The notes below the pieces were generated by a model. It saw nothing but the letters and a program-made list of their open reading frames with translations. It did not search any database and was not told the origin of the DNA. Position numbers and translations under genes: made by a program. From positions 1 through 64,000 of the forward strand of contig CAVRGL010000005.1 in the NCBI GenBank assembly GCA_963720735.1: a stretch of 64,000 nt of DNA. The letters are read 5' to 3'. This DNA is from JBBRHQ01 sp963720735. Its GTDB lineage: Bacteria; Actinomycetota; Thermoleophilia; Solirubrobacterales; 70-9. Positions 17,377 through 27,420 of the stretch are shown here, one piece after another. Position 1 is the first letter of the stretch, and every line of letters starts with the position of its first letter.

Positions 17377-18589
17377 TCGGCGTTCGGCGGATGTCAAGCC
17401 CCAGTTCGTCTGCGAGCAGGCTGCGGGCGGTGGCCAGGAGATAGTGCGAGCCGGCGACGAGCAGGAGGCCGTCGCGGCGGATCGCCTCCGCCCTGGCGGC
17501 ATGAAGCGCCGCGACGGGGTCCGACTCGGCAACCGACTCGAGCCCAGCGCGCTCGGAGATCGCCGCCAGCTCCGCCGCCGGCCACGGCCTCGAGCCCGGC
17601 CTTCCGGAGGCCCGGAGCTGCTCCCGGTCGAGCTCGGTGCAGAAGACCCGGTCGATGGCCCCGGCCAGCTCCCCCATCATCCCGCCGGCGTCCTTGTCGG
17701 CGAGGATCGCCATGCAGGCGACGACGGAGCGCCCGCCGCCGATCGTCCCCAGCGCGTCGGCGAGGGCCGCAGCGCCGTCAGGGTTGTGGGCGGCGTCGAT
17801 CAGGGTCGGAGGTTCGGCGGCGATCTGCTCCAGCCGGCCGGGGATGACGACGCTCGCGCCCACCTCGCGCACCAGCTCGGGATTGAGCCTGCCGCCGAGA
17901 TAGGCGCCGGCGGCGGCCGAGGCGATCGAGAAGTTGCGCCGCTGGAAGGAGCCCGCCGCGCGGACCGGGATCCCGACGCCGGGGTCCTCCGGTGCGCGGA
18001 CCAGCTTCGCGCCCCGCTCCGCCGCGGTCCGCTCCGCCAGGGCCGAGACCTCCTCGCTGAGGCGGCCGACCACCAGGACCGACTGGTCGCGCAGCACCGC
18101 CAGCTTTTCGGCTGCGATCTCGACCTCGGTGTCGCCCAGCCACTCGGTGTGGTCGAGGCCCACGGAGGTCAGCACCGTGACCCGAGAGGGGATCACGTTG
18201 GTGGCGTCGAGGCGTCCCCCGAGCCCGGCCTCGATCACCGCGGCGTCGACCCGGGCCGCCGCCAGTGCGACGAATGCGGCAGCTGTCGCGACCTCGAACT
18301 GGGTCACCACCTCCCCCTCGGGTAGCGAGCGGTTGACCACCTCGGCGGCCTCGGCCGTACGAGAGACGGATGCGCTGAACGCGTCGGGGGCGATCTCTTC
18401 GCCGTGGATGCGGACGCGCTCCGCCCAGCGCGAGAAGTGGGGCGAGATGCAGGCGCCGGCGCTGACCCCGTGGGCCTCGAGCAGGGCGGCGGTCATCTGA
18501 ACGACCGAGGACTTGCCGTTCGTGCCGACGACATGCACCGTGGCGAAACGGTGCTGGGGCATCCCGAGCACGGTCGTCAGCCGGTGCAT
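17372..18589 (-). CDS. folC: Folylpolyglutamate/dihydrofolate synthase FolC, start not resolved
   Basis: Adds glutamate to folates in the cytosol, an ATP-dependent Mur-ligase-like reaction. The P-loop is VVGTNGKSSVVQM. Other landmarks are SPHFSRWAERVRI, LEVATAAAFVALA-type text, EAGLGGRLDATNV, SVGLDHTEWLG and DAAHNPDGAAAL. The first ATG in frame is at 18589, but clear family sequence (AYLGSLQPIGWKLGLERMHRL) continues upstream in the same frame to about 18676, at the valS stop. No ATG, GTG or TTG is found there. Either a start was lost to a base error in the six-G run at the junction, or a rare start is used. The protein is therefore probably about 30 residues longer than drawn. Confidence 0.9.
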   Translation of the reverse strand: MHRLTTVLGMPQHRFATVHVVGTNGKSSVVQMTAALLEAHGVSAGACISPHFSRWAERVRIHGEEIAPDAFSASVSRTAEAAEVVNRSLPEGEVVTQFEVATAAAFVALAAARVDAAVIEAGLGGRLDATNVIPSRVTVLTSVGLDHTEWLGDTEVEIAAEKLAVLRDQSVLVVGRLSEEVSALAERTAAERGAKLVRAPEDPGVGIPVRAAGSFQRRNFSIASAAAGAYLGGRLNPELVREVGASVVIPGRLEQIAAEPPTLIDAAHNPDGAAALADALGTIGGGRSVVACMAILADKDAGGMMGELAGAIDRVFCTELDREQLRASGRPGSRPWPAAELAAISERAGLESVAESDPVAALHAARAEAIRRDGLLLVAGSHYLLATARSLLADELGLDIRRTPS

Positions 18590-18675
18590 CCTCTCCAGGC
18601 CGAGCTTCCAGCCGATCGGTTGGAGGGAGCCGAGGTAGGCCTCGGGGTCGAAGCCGCCGGCTCTGTCCCGCTCCT

Positions 18676-21282
18676 CTATCCCCCCAGCTCCTCCAGCTCG
18701 GCCCGGTAGCGCTCCAGCTTTGCCCGCTCCTCCCCGACGACCTCCGGCGGGGCCTTGTCGACGAATCCCGGGTTGCCGAGCTTGCCCTCGGCCCGGCCCA
18801 CCTCGGAGCGAAGCTCCTCACGCCGGGCCTCGATCCGGACCGTAACCGCCTCCGCGTCGAGCTCGTCCGAGGCGAGCACCTCGACCGGTCCCACGGTCGC
18901 CACCGCCTCGCCATCTCCCTCACCGAACTCGAAGCGCGAGAGGCGGCCGACGAACTCGGCCGGCGTCTCACCATCGATGCTCGCTGCCAGCATCGCGGCC
19001 GCGGGGACCCCGGCCAGGTCGCGCCAGGCCCGCAGCCGCCGGGTCAGCAGGATGCCCTTCTCGGCCTCGGCCTCGGCATCGGGATCGATCATGGACTCCT
19101 CAGGGACCGGGAAGCGATGAACGGCGAGATGGCCCTCCTTGGAGGGGTGATAGCTCCAGATCTCCTCGGTGACGAAGGGCATGATCGGGTGTAGCAGCGC
19201 CAGGATCCGCTCGATGGCCCGAAGCAGGATCGCCGAGACCTCGGGCTCGCCGTCATAGAGGCGGGGCTTGACCATCTCCAGGTACCAGTCGCAGAACTCC
19301 GCCCAGAAGAACGAGTAGGCCTCGAGCACCGCGTGGGCGAAGTCGAAGGCCTCGAGCTTCGCCGTGACCGAGGCGATCGTCCGCTCCAGCCGGGAAATGA
19401 TCCAGCGATCTTCCACCGCCAGCGCCATCCCGCCCTCAACCGCGGCAGGGCCTCGGCCCTGCCGCGCATATGTTGCCGCCTGGTCCTGCTCCACATGGAG
19501 CAGGACGAGGCGGCTCGCGTTCCACAGCTTGTTGGTGAGGTCGCGGCCCTGCTCGACCTTGGCGTCGGAGTAGCGGACGTCCTGGGTCGAGGACATCGCC
19601 AGCAGGCCGAAGCGCAAGGCGTCAGCCCCGTGCACGTCGATCTCCTCCAGCGGGTCGATCCCGGTGCCGAGGCTCTTCGACATCCGCCGGCCGTCGCGCG
19701 CCTGGATCACCGAGTGCACGTAGACGTCGTCGAACGGAATGTCGCCTGCAAACTCGATCCCCGTCATGATCATCCGCGCCACCCAGAGGAAGAGGATCTC
19801 GCGGGCCGTGGTAAGCAGGTCGGTCGGGTAGAAGGCACGGAGCTCCGGCGTGTCCTCGGGCCAGCCCAGCGTGGCGAAGGGCCAGATCGCCGAGCTGAAC
19901 CAGGTGTCGAGGACGTCGGGGTCCCGCCGCAGCTCGGAACCGCCGCACCCCGGACAGGACTCCGGCTCGACCTCGGCGACAATCGTCTCGCCGCAGGCGT
20001 CGCAGTACCAGACGGGAATGCGGTGCCCCCACCAGAGCTGGCGCGAGATGCACCAGGGCCGGATCTTTCCCATCCAATCGAGGTAGACCCGCTTCCACTG
20101 CGAGGGGGTGATCCGCACCTGGTCGCGCTCGACGACCTCGATCGCCGGCCTCGCCAGCTCGTCCATGCGGCAGAACCACTGCAGCGAGATCAGCGGCTCG
20201 ATCCTCTCCCCCGAACGGTGCGAGAAGGGGACGGAGTGGGTGTAGGGCTCCTCGCCGTGCAGCACGCCCTGCTCGCGCAGCGCGCTGACCACGGCCTCCT
20301 GGGCCTCCGCCGCGCTCATCCCCTCGAACCTCTCTCCCGCCTCGGCGGTCATCCGCCCGTCCTCGCCGATCACGCCGATCTCCTCGAGCCCGTGCGCGCG
20401 CCCGATCTCGAAGTCGTTGGGATCGTGTCCCGGGGTGATCTTCAGCGCCCCGGTGCCGAACTCGGGATCGACGTGCTCGTCGGCGATGATCGGAAGGCGG
20501 CGGCCGACCAGCGGCAGCACGCAGTGCCCGCCGACCAGGTCGCGGTAGCGATCGTCGCCGGGGTGGACGGCCACGGCGGTGTCGGCCAGCATCGTCTCGG
20601 GGCGCACCGTCGCCACGGTCAGAACCCGCTCGGTGCCCTCGACCGGGTAGTCGATCGAGAACAGCGTGTCGGTCACCTCGCGGTTCTCGACCTCGAGGTC
20701 GGAGATCGCCGATCGCGAGCCGGGATCCCAATTGACCAGGTAGTGGTCGCGATAGATGTAGCCCTTCTCATAGAGCGAGACGAAGACCCGGTGGACCGCG
20801 GTCACGTAGCCCTCGTCCAGGGTGAAGCGCTCGCGCTCGTAGTCGCAGGAGGCGCCCAGCCTCTTGTACTGCTCGAGGATCGTCGATCCATAGCGCTCCT
20901 TCCATTCCCAGATCCGCTCGAGGAACGCCTCCCGACCGATCTCGTGGCGATCGGTTCCCTCGGCCCGCAGCTCCTTCTCGACCACCGCCTGGGTTGCGAT
21001 CCCGGCGTGATCGGTGCCGAGGATCCAAAGCGTGTTGCGCCCGCGCATCCGCTGCATCCGCACCAGGGCGTCCTGCATCGAGCCGTTCAGAGCATGGCCC
21101 ATGTGCAGCGCCCCCGTGACGTTCGGTGGCGGGATGGCGACCGAGTAGTTCTCCGCCGGCGAGCCCTCGGCGGGAGGATGGAAGTAGCCGCCGCTCTCCC
21201 ATTCCGCGAAGATCCGCCGCTCGACCTCCGAGGGGTCGTAGCGCGTCGTCTTCTCCAGTCTGCGGCGGCGGTCGTCAGGCAC
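18676..21282 (-). CDS. valS: Valyl-tRNA synthetase
   Basis: Charges tRNA-Val in the cytosol. Its 868 residues start with GTG at 21282. The class I motifs are PPNVTGALHMGHAL (HIGH) and RRMSKSLGTG (KMSKS). The editing domain is between them, with TVRPETMLADTAVAVHP. A CxxC pair (CDACG, CPGCG) is a zinc knuckle. The C-terminal helical arm is LEARREELRSE-like and ends RYRAELEELGG. It sits between clpX and folC as in other Actinobacteria. An EAL-domain gene separates it from clpX and is divergent. Confidence 0.97.
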   Translation of the reverse strand: MPDDRRRRLEKTTRYDPSEVERRIFAEWESGGYFHPPAEGSPAENYSVAIPPPNVTGALHMGHALNGSMQDALVRMQRMRGRNTLWILGTDHAGIATQAVVEKELRAEGTDRHEIGREAFLERIWEWKERYGSTILEQYKRLGASCDYERERFTLDEGYVTAVHRVFVSLYEKGYIYRDHYLVNWDPGSRSAISDLEVENREVTDTLFSIDYPVEGTERVLTVATVRPETMLADTAVAVHPGDDRYRDLVGGHCVLPLVGRRLPIIADEHVDPEFGTGALKITPGHDPNDFEIGRAHGLEEIGVIGEDGRMTAEAGERFEGMSAAEAQEAVVSALREQGVLHGEEPYTHSVPFSHRSGERIEPLISLQWFCRMDELARPAIEVVERDQVRITPSQWKRVYLDWMGKIRPWCISRQLWWGHRIPVWYCDACGETIVAEVEPESCPGCGGSELRRDPDVLDTWFSSAIWPFATLGWPEDTPELRAFYPTDLLTTAREILFLWVARMIMTGIEFAGDIPFDDVYVHSVIQARDGRRMSKSLGTGIDPLEEIDVHGADALRFGLLAMSSTQDVRYSDAKVEQGRDLTNKLWNASRLVLLHVEQDQAATYARQGRGPAAVEGGMALAVEDRWIISRLERTIASVTAKLEAFDFAHAVLEAYSFFWAEFCDWYLEMVKPRLYDGEPEVSAILLRAIERILALLHPIMPFVTEEIWSYHPSKEGHLAVHRFPVPEESMIDPDAEAEAEKGILLTRRLRAWRDLAGVPAAAMLAASIDGETPAEFVGRLSRFEFGEGDGEAVATVGPVEVLASDELDAEAVTVRIEARREELRSEVGRAEGKLGNPGFVDKAPPEVVGEERAKLERYRAELEELGG

Positions 21283-21314
21283 GGAGCGCGAGTTTAGTTT
21301 TACGATCGTCGGCG

Positions 21315-22109
21315 ATGGGTGGAGCGGTCGAAGGGAACGGGAGCGGGGACGAGCGGATCGCGCGGGAACTGGCGATCGCGATCGCCGAGCAGCGCCTCAA
21401 CCTCTACTTCCAGCCGATCGTCTCCCTCCAGGATCGCTCGGCGACGATGCTCGAGGCGCTGCCGCGCTGGCCGCACCCCGAGCTGGGCATCCTCGCGCCC
21501 GGGGATTTCATCGGGGTCGCGGAGGAGAGCGACCTGCTTGGCGAGCTCGAGCGCTGGGCGATCGGAGCCGCCTTCGAGCAGCTCGCCACCTGGCGCAGCG
21601 GCGTCGCCTCGGAGCTGACGATCTCGCTCAACCTCTCCGAGGAGCACGTCTATGAAACCAATCTGGCAGAGGCGGTGCGGGCCTCCGCGGCGGACAGCGG
21701 CGCCTCGGCCCACAGGATCGGCTTCGAGATCACCGAGCGGGCGCTGGTGGACGCCGGCGGGCGAAGCCTAAGCAAGCTGCGCGACCTCTCCGACCTCGGT
21801 GTCTCGCTGACGATCGACGATTGCAGCGGCAATGACTCCGCGGAGCTGGTCCGGGAGCTGCCGACCACGGCGCTGAAGATCAGCAGGTGGGTGGTCGAGG
21901 GCATCCCGGACGACGAGAAGCGGGTCGACCTCGCCTCGGCGACGATCGGGCTCGGCCGCGAGCTGGGCCTGGCGACAATCGCCAGCGGGGTCGAGTCACC
22001 CGGGCAGCTGGCCAGCCTTCGCGACCTCGGCTGCCGCTACGCGCAGGGCTTCCTGCTCTCGGTCCCGATGCCGGCCGAGGTGCTCGAGGACCGGATGGTC
22101 GGCCGCTAG
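21315..22109 (+). CDS. Stand-alone EAL-domain protein with degenerate active-site loop
   Basis: A 264-residue protein consisting of one EAL domain, the cyclic-di-GMP phosphodiesterase fold, without GGDEF, sensor or membrane parts. The EAL motif appears as LEALPRW, the Asn strand as ISLNLSEEHV and the Glu strand as FEITE. The loop normally reading DDFGTG is DDCSGN, LKID is LKIS and AEGVE is ASGVE. Several metal ligands remain, but loop 6 is changed, so activity may be reduced and it could act as a binder. It is on the plus strand between valS and clpX, breaking the conserved order. The ATG at 21315 lacks a strong ribosome site. Confidence 0.85.
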   Translation: MGGAVEGNGSGDERIARELAIAIAEQRLNLYFQPIVSLQDRSATMLEALPRWPHPELGILAPGDFIGVAEESDLLGELERWAIGAAFEQLATWRSGVASELTISLNLSEEHVYETNLAEAVRASAADSGASAHRIGFEITERALVDAGGRSLSKLRDLSDLGVSLTIDDCSGNDSAELVRELPTTALKISRWVVEGIPDDEKRVDLASATIGLGRELGLATIASGVESPGQLASLRDLGCRYAQGFLLSVPMPAEVLEDRMVGR

Positions 22110-22119
22110 GGCCTCGCCC

Positions 22120-23403
<1,284 letters not shown>

Positions 23404-23563
23404 GGGTCTCCCCTCCTAAGTGCTGTGGTGATCGGCTCGCCGGCGCTTCAAGCTTAGAGACAGCCCCACGCCGGCCCTGTGGCCTCGCAGTTACGCCGCC
23501 CGCCGCCGCGACCCTGCCGCCGGGCGCAAACTTTCCGCCGCCGTGAGCGGGTCGCCGGCTCCC

Positions 23564-24454
23564 TCATGGGCAGGGCGGGAACGGGTTCGGGTGGTTGCCG
23601 GAGCCGCAGTTGCCGCTCCCCTCGTCGAAGAAGTTGCCGCCCGGGTTACCGCTCGCCGTGTTGTCGAAGAAGTGGTTGTCGTCGGAGTTCGAGTCGATGT
23701 GCACGCCGTACTGGCCGTTGTCCTTGGTCGTGTTCCCGGAGAAGAGGACGCCGTCGGAGTTGCGGACGAATATCCCGCTGGGCGTGCCCTCGCCGTCGAT
23801 CAGGTTGCCGTGCGCATCGTTGTCCTTGACGCGAATGTCGCCCCCGGCGGAGTCCTCGATGATGATCCCCCGGTTGCTGCCGGAGGCCTGGTTGCGGTTG
23901 ACCCGCAGGACGCCATCACCGGTGGTGGTGATCCCGCCGATGTAGATCACCGAGTCGCTGAACCCGCTGCCGCGGCTGTCGACCACGTCGATCTTCCTAC
24001 TGCCGAAGACATTGATCCCGTACTCGGCGTCGCATGTGTCGTGAACCACCAAATCGACCGCCCGACCGCTGGGAACGCCGCTGAAGTCAACCTCGGAGGG
24101 GAACGAGCCGTGGCCCTCGTCGGCGCCGGTCACCGAGAGATGGCGCAGGACCACTCCACCGTTGCGGATCGCGAGCGCGGCGCGCGCCCCGCACCCCGCG
24201 TCGATCAGCGGGCGCTGCTCCCCCTTCGCTCCCACCAGCCTGATGCTCTTGGTGATCGCGAAGCTTCCCCGGTAGTGGCCGCTGTGAACGACCAGCGTGT
24301 CACCGTCACGCGCTGCCGCCAGCTTCGCCTTCAACTGGCCGGGGTGAACCTGGATCACTCTGCCGCCCCCGGCCGAGACGCCCGGAGCAGCGATCAAGGC
24401 GGCGGCTGCCGTCGCTGCGGCAAGAAGGGCAATGAGCTTCTCCCTGGCACCCAT
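23564..24454 (-). CDS. Secreted right-handed beta-helix protein
   Basis: Begins MGAREKLIALLAAATAAAALIAAPGVSAGG, a clear signal peptide cut near residue 26. The rest is a parallel beta-helix with repeated Asn/Asp/Gly ladders (IRNGGVVLRHLSV, GIIIEDSAGGDIRVKDNDAHGN, GIFVRNSDGVLFSGNTTKDNGQYGVHIDSNSDDN), as in the NosD/pectate-lyase-like group. No catalytic carbohydrate-lyase site is recognised. The upstream start at 24514 overlaps the divergent GNAT gene and would bury the signal peptide, so 24454 is preferred. Confidence 0.85.
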   Translation of the reverse strand: MGAREKLIALLAAATAAAALIAAPGVSAGGGRVIQVHPGQLKAKLAAARDGDTLVVHSGHYRGSFAITKSIRLVGAKGEQRPLIDAGCGARAALAIRNGGVVLRHLSVTGADEGHGSFPSEVDFSGVPSGRAVDLVVHDTCDAEYGINVFGSRKIDVVDSRGSGFSDSVIYIGGITTTGDGVLRVNRNQASGSNRGIIIEDSAGGDIRVKDNDAHGNLIDGEGTPSGIFVRNSDGVLFSGNTTKDNGQYGVHIDSNSDDNHFFDNTASGNPGGNFFDEGSGNCGSGNHPNPFPPCP

Positions 24455-24482
24455 CCCCGACAGGGTAATACCGTTCTCGCCG

Positions 24483-24938
24483 ATGGCGGACGAATTTCGG
24501 GTCGAACCGATCACCGCGGAGCAATACGAGACGCTGCTGCCGATGATCGAGGCCTACCAGCGCTTCTACGAGGTCTCCGGGATTGACGCTGCCCGCAATC
24601 AGGCCTTCTTCCGGCGCTTCGTCGCGCCCAGCGAGGACGGCCTGCTGCTCGGGGCCTGGGACGGGGATCAGCTGATCGGCTACGCCTGCCTCTACTGGTT
24701 CTTCAGCTCGACCCAGGCGGCCGAGACGGTGCTGATGAACGACCTCTTCGTCGATCCCTCGAGGCGGGGCGGAGGCGTCGGCCGCGCCCTGATCGAGGCA
24801 AGCCTCGCGGTCGCGCGGGAGCGCGGCGCCCGCCACCTGGAGTGGAACACTGCGCCGGACAACCACACCGCCCAGCGGCTGTACGACTCGACCGGGGCGG
24901 AGCGATCGACCTGGGTCAACTACGAGCTCGGCGGCTGA
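24483..24938 (+). CDS. GNAT-family N-acetyltransferase
   Basis: A 151-residue acetyl-CoA-dependent acyltransferase. The CoA-binding motif is DPSRRGGGVGRALIEASLAVARERGARHLEWNT, and the C-terminal motif is NHTAQRLYDSTGAERSTWVNYEL. Substrate is unknown. The ATG at 24483 fits the domain start, and its 5-prime end is 28 bases from the divergent beta-helix gene, so the two share a promoter region. An upstream start at 24432 would overlap that gene. Confidence 0.9.
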   Translation: MADEFRVEPITAEQYETLLPMIEAYQRFYEVSGIDAARNQAFFRRFVAPSEDGLLLGAWDGDQLIGYACLYWFFSSTQAAETVLMNDLFVDPSRRGGGVGRALIEASLAVARERGARHLEWNTAPDNHTAQRLYDSTGAERSTWVNYELGG

Positions 24939-24951
24939 TCGGCGGCCCCGG

Positions 24952-25833
24952 TCAGGCGAGGACGCGGGTCAGGAAGGAGACCTCCTGCCCCACGGCCCAA
25001 TCGAAGTCGGGGCCGCGGTAGATGTCGAAGTGGCGGCCGTCGAAGCTGAGCAGCTCTCCCCCCGGAGCGGACTCGGCGGCCTTGCGAGCCGGGGCCGGCG
25101 GCGTGATCGTGTCGCGCTCGCCGACGATCACCAGTATCGGGCACCGCACCCGCGCGGCCTGGCGGCCGGGGCTGTAGCTACCGAAGCGCAGCAGGATCCG
25201 GGCGGGGGTCGAGTTGTCGGACTCGAACCCCTCGGGATACATCCCGGGGTAGGCGGTGGCGGCGTCGTCGGAGGTCATCGCGGCGAGGGTCGCGGGAGGG
25301 CCGACGATCGGCATCCGGTGCACGCGCCCAAAGAGGGAGCCGATCCCGTCACGGAGGCCCGCGAGGGTCATCCGGGCGAGCCGCACCAGACCCGCCTCTC
25401 TCAGGGTGGCCGGCCCGCAGGTGTGCGGAACCTGGGAGACCACCGCGGCGATCGGTCCATCGTTGGCCCCGACCCAGATCACGTGCCCGCCGCTGAGCGA
25501 GGATCCCCAGACGGCGATCCTGTCCTGATCGACTCCCTCGAGACCCCGCGCGAAGGCGAGCGCCGCCAGCCAGTCCTCGTGCTGGCGGTCGATGTCGATC
25601 AGCTGGCGTGGCGCCCCGGTCGACTCTCCGAAGTGCCGGTAATCGAAGACCACGGCGGCGATCCCGGCGGCCGCGAAGCGCTCGGCGAAGGCGTCCAGCC
25701 GCGCCTCCTTGCGAGCGCCGAAACCGTGCGCCATGACCACGCACGGGACCGGCCCGGCCGCCTCCACCGGGTAGAGCCAGCCGCAACAGCGGCCGTCCCC
25801 GGACTCGAAGGCGATGTCCTCGCGCCGGGCCAC
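24952..25833 (-). CDS. Alpha/beta hydrolase of the S33/dienelactone-like group
   Basis: A 293-residue soluble hydrolase. VVMAHGFGARKEARLDAFAERF gives the oxyanion region, GSSLSGGH the nucleophile Ser, GERDTITPP the acid and FDGRHFDIY the His. The layout resembles fermentation-respiration switch/FrsA-like or serine aminopeptidase families. No signal peptide is present. It is convergent with the GNAT gene, 13 bases apart. Substrate cannot be told from sequence. Confidence 0.88.
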   Translation of the reverse strand: MARREDIAFESGDGRCCGWLYPVEAAGPVPCVVMAHGFGARKEARLDAFAERFAAAGIAAVVFDYRHFGESTGAPRQLIDIDRQHEDWLAALAFARGLEGVDQDRIAVWGSSLSGGHVIWVGANDGPIAAVVSQVPHTCGPATLREAGLVRLARMTLAGLRDGIGSLFGRVHRMPIVGPPATLAAMTSDDAATAYPGMYPEGFESDNSTPARILLRFGSYSPGRQAARVRCPILVIVGERDTITPPAPARKAAESAPGGELLSFDGRHFDIYRGPDFDWAVGQEVSFLTRVLA

Positions 25834-25846
25834 CGGCGGCAGTCAA

Positions 25847-26671
25847 TCAGCTGAACCGATCCCAGCGCCGCAGCGAGGGCTCCGGGTCGACCGGCACCCC
25901 GTGGACGTGGATCTCGAAGTGCAGATGGCAGCCGACCGTGATCGCGTTGCCGGTCTCCCCAACCGCCCCGATCCGCTGCCCGGTGCGCACCCGCGCGCCG
26001 CGATGAAGCGGCGAGGGACGGGGCATGTGCGCGTAGAAGTAGCTGCGGTGCTCTCCGCGGCCGTGGATCAGCACGTAGTTGCCGTAGAGCACCGGGTCGT
26101 AACCGCGCCGCAGCACCCGGCCGCCACGCGCGGCGTCGAGCCGCGTCCCGCAGGCGGCGACGACGTCGAAGCCCTCATGGGTGCGGCCGCCGGAGCGCGG
26201 CGCACCAAAGCGCCCGATCGGCCCGCGCACCCCGTGCGGCCCGCGCACCGGGAAGACGTGACCGTGGAACTCAAAGCCGCCGGCGCGCTTCAGATTGTGC
26301 CCCCGGCGCCCGACCAGGACCAGGTAGCGACCGTCGGGCGCCTCCGCCCCGCTCGCCGTCCTCCCTGCCCAGAGCAGGAGGTGGCGCCCCGGCTCCGCGC
26401 CGCGCAGGACGAACCGCCGCACCACCCGCCGGTCGCGTCGCTCGACGACCCGCACCTCCGCGTCGACCGGGCGAGCGGCGCTGAAGGAGAAGCGAATCCG
26501 CACCGGCTCCCCGGCGAAGTAAGCATGATGAGGCCGGGCTGAGCCCGCGACTAGCCGGAAATGAGGAGCCAGCGGATCAGCGGCACCCCCTGGAGCAAGG
26601 AAGAGCCACCCGAAGCAGCATCCCGCCACCACGCCCAAGACGATGCGGGCCCGGAGCAGTGGCGATATCAC
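25847..26671 (-). CDS. Exported M23-family metallopeptidase
   Basis: Zinc endopeptidase fold acting on peptidoglycan. The N-terminus has a signal or anchor (ARIVLGVVAGCCFGWLFLAPG). Residues about 35-145 form a beta-rich region with an FlgD-like turn (DGRYLVLVGRRG). The M23 domain has the metal motif GRTHEGFDV and CHLHFEIHV; GLDHRG-type text is partly changed. It ends RRWDRFS. It is 13 bases upstream of the alpha/beta hydrolase gene and may share its transcript. Some members are inactive LytM factors; here both metal motifs are intact. Confidence 0.9.
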   Translation of the reverse strand: MISPLLRARIVLGVVAGCCFGWLFLAPGGAADPLAPHFRLVAGSARPHHAYFAGEPVRIRFSFSAARPVDAEVRVVERRDRRVVRRFVLRGAEPGRHLLLWAGRTASGAEAPDGRYLVLVGRRGHNLKRAGGFEFHGHVFPVRGPHGVRGPIGRFGAPRSGGRTHEGFDVVAACGTRLDAARGGRVLRRGYDPVLYGNYVLIHGRGEHRSYFYAHMPRPSPLHRGARVRTGQRIGAVGETGNAITVGCHLHFEIHVHGVPVDPEPSLRRWDRFS

Positions 26672-26778
26672 GAGAACTTCATCCCGGCGGGGCCAAGGCG
26701 ATGCGGACGCGGAGCCGGGGGCTCGTCCATCATTTGTTCCTCGAGCCCCCGGCGGAGCAGAGCAATCGCCGCAGTTGT

Positions 26779-27363
<585 letters not shown>

Positions 27364-27420
27364 CGGTGGGCGAGTGTATAGAAGGCCGACGGCGGCCCCC
27401 GCGGCCATTAGACTCGCCTC

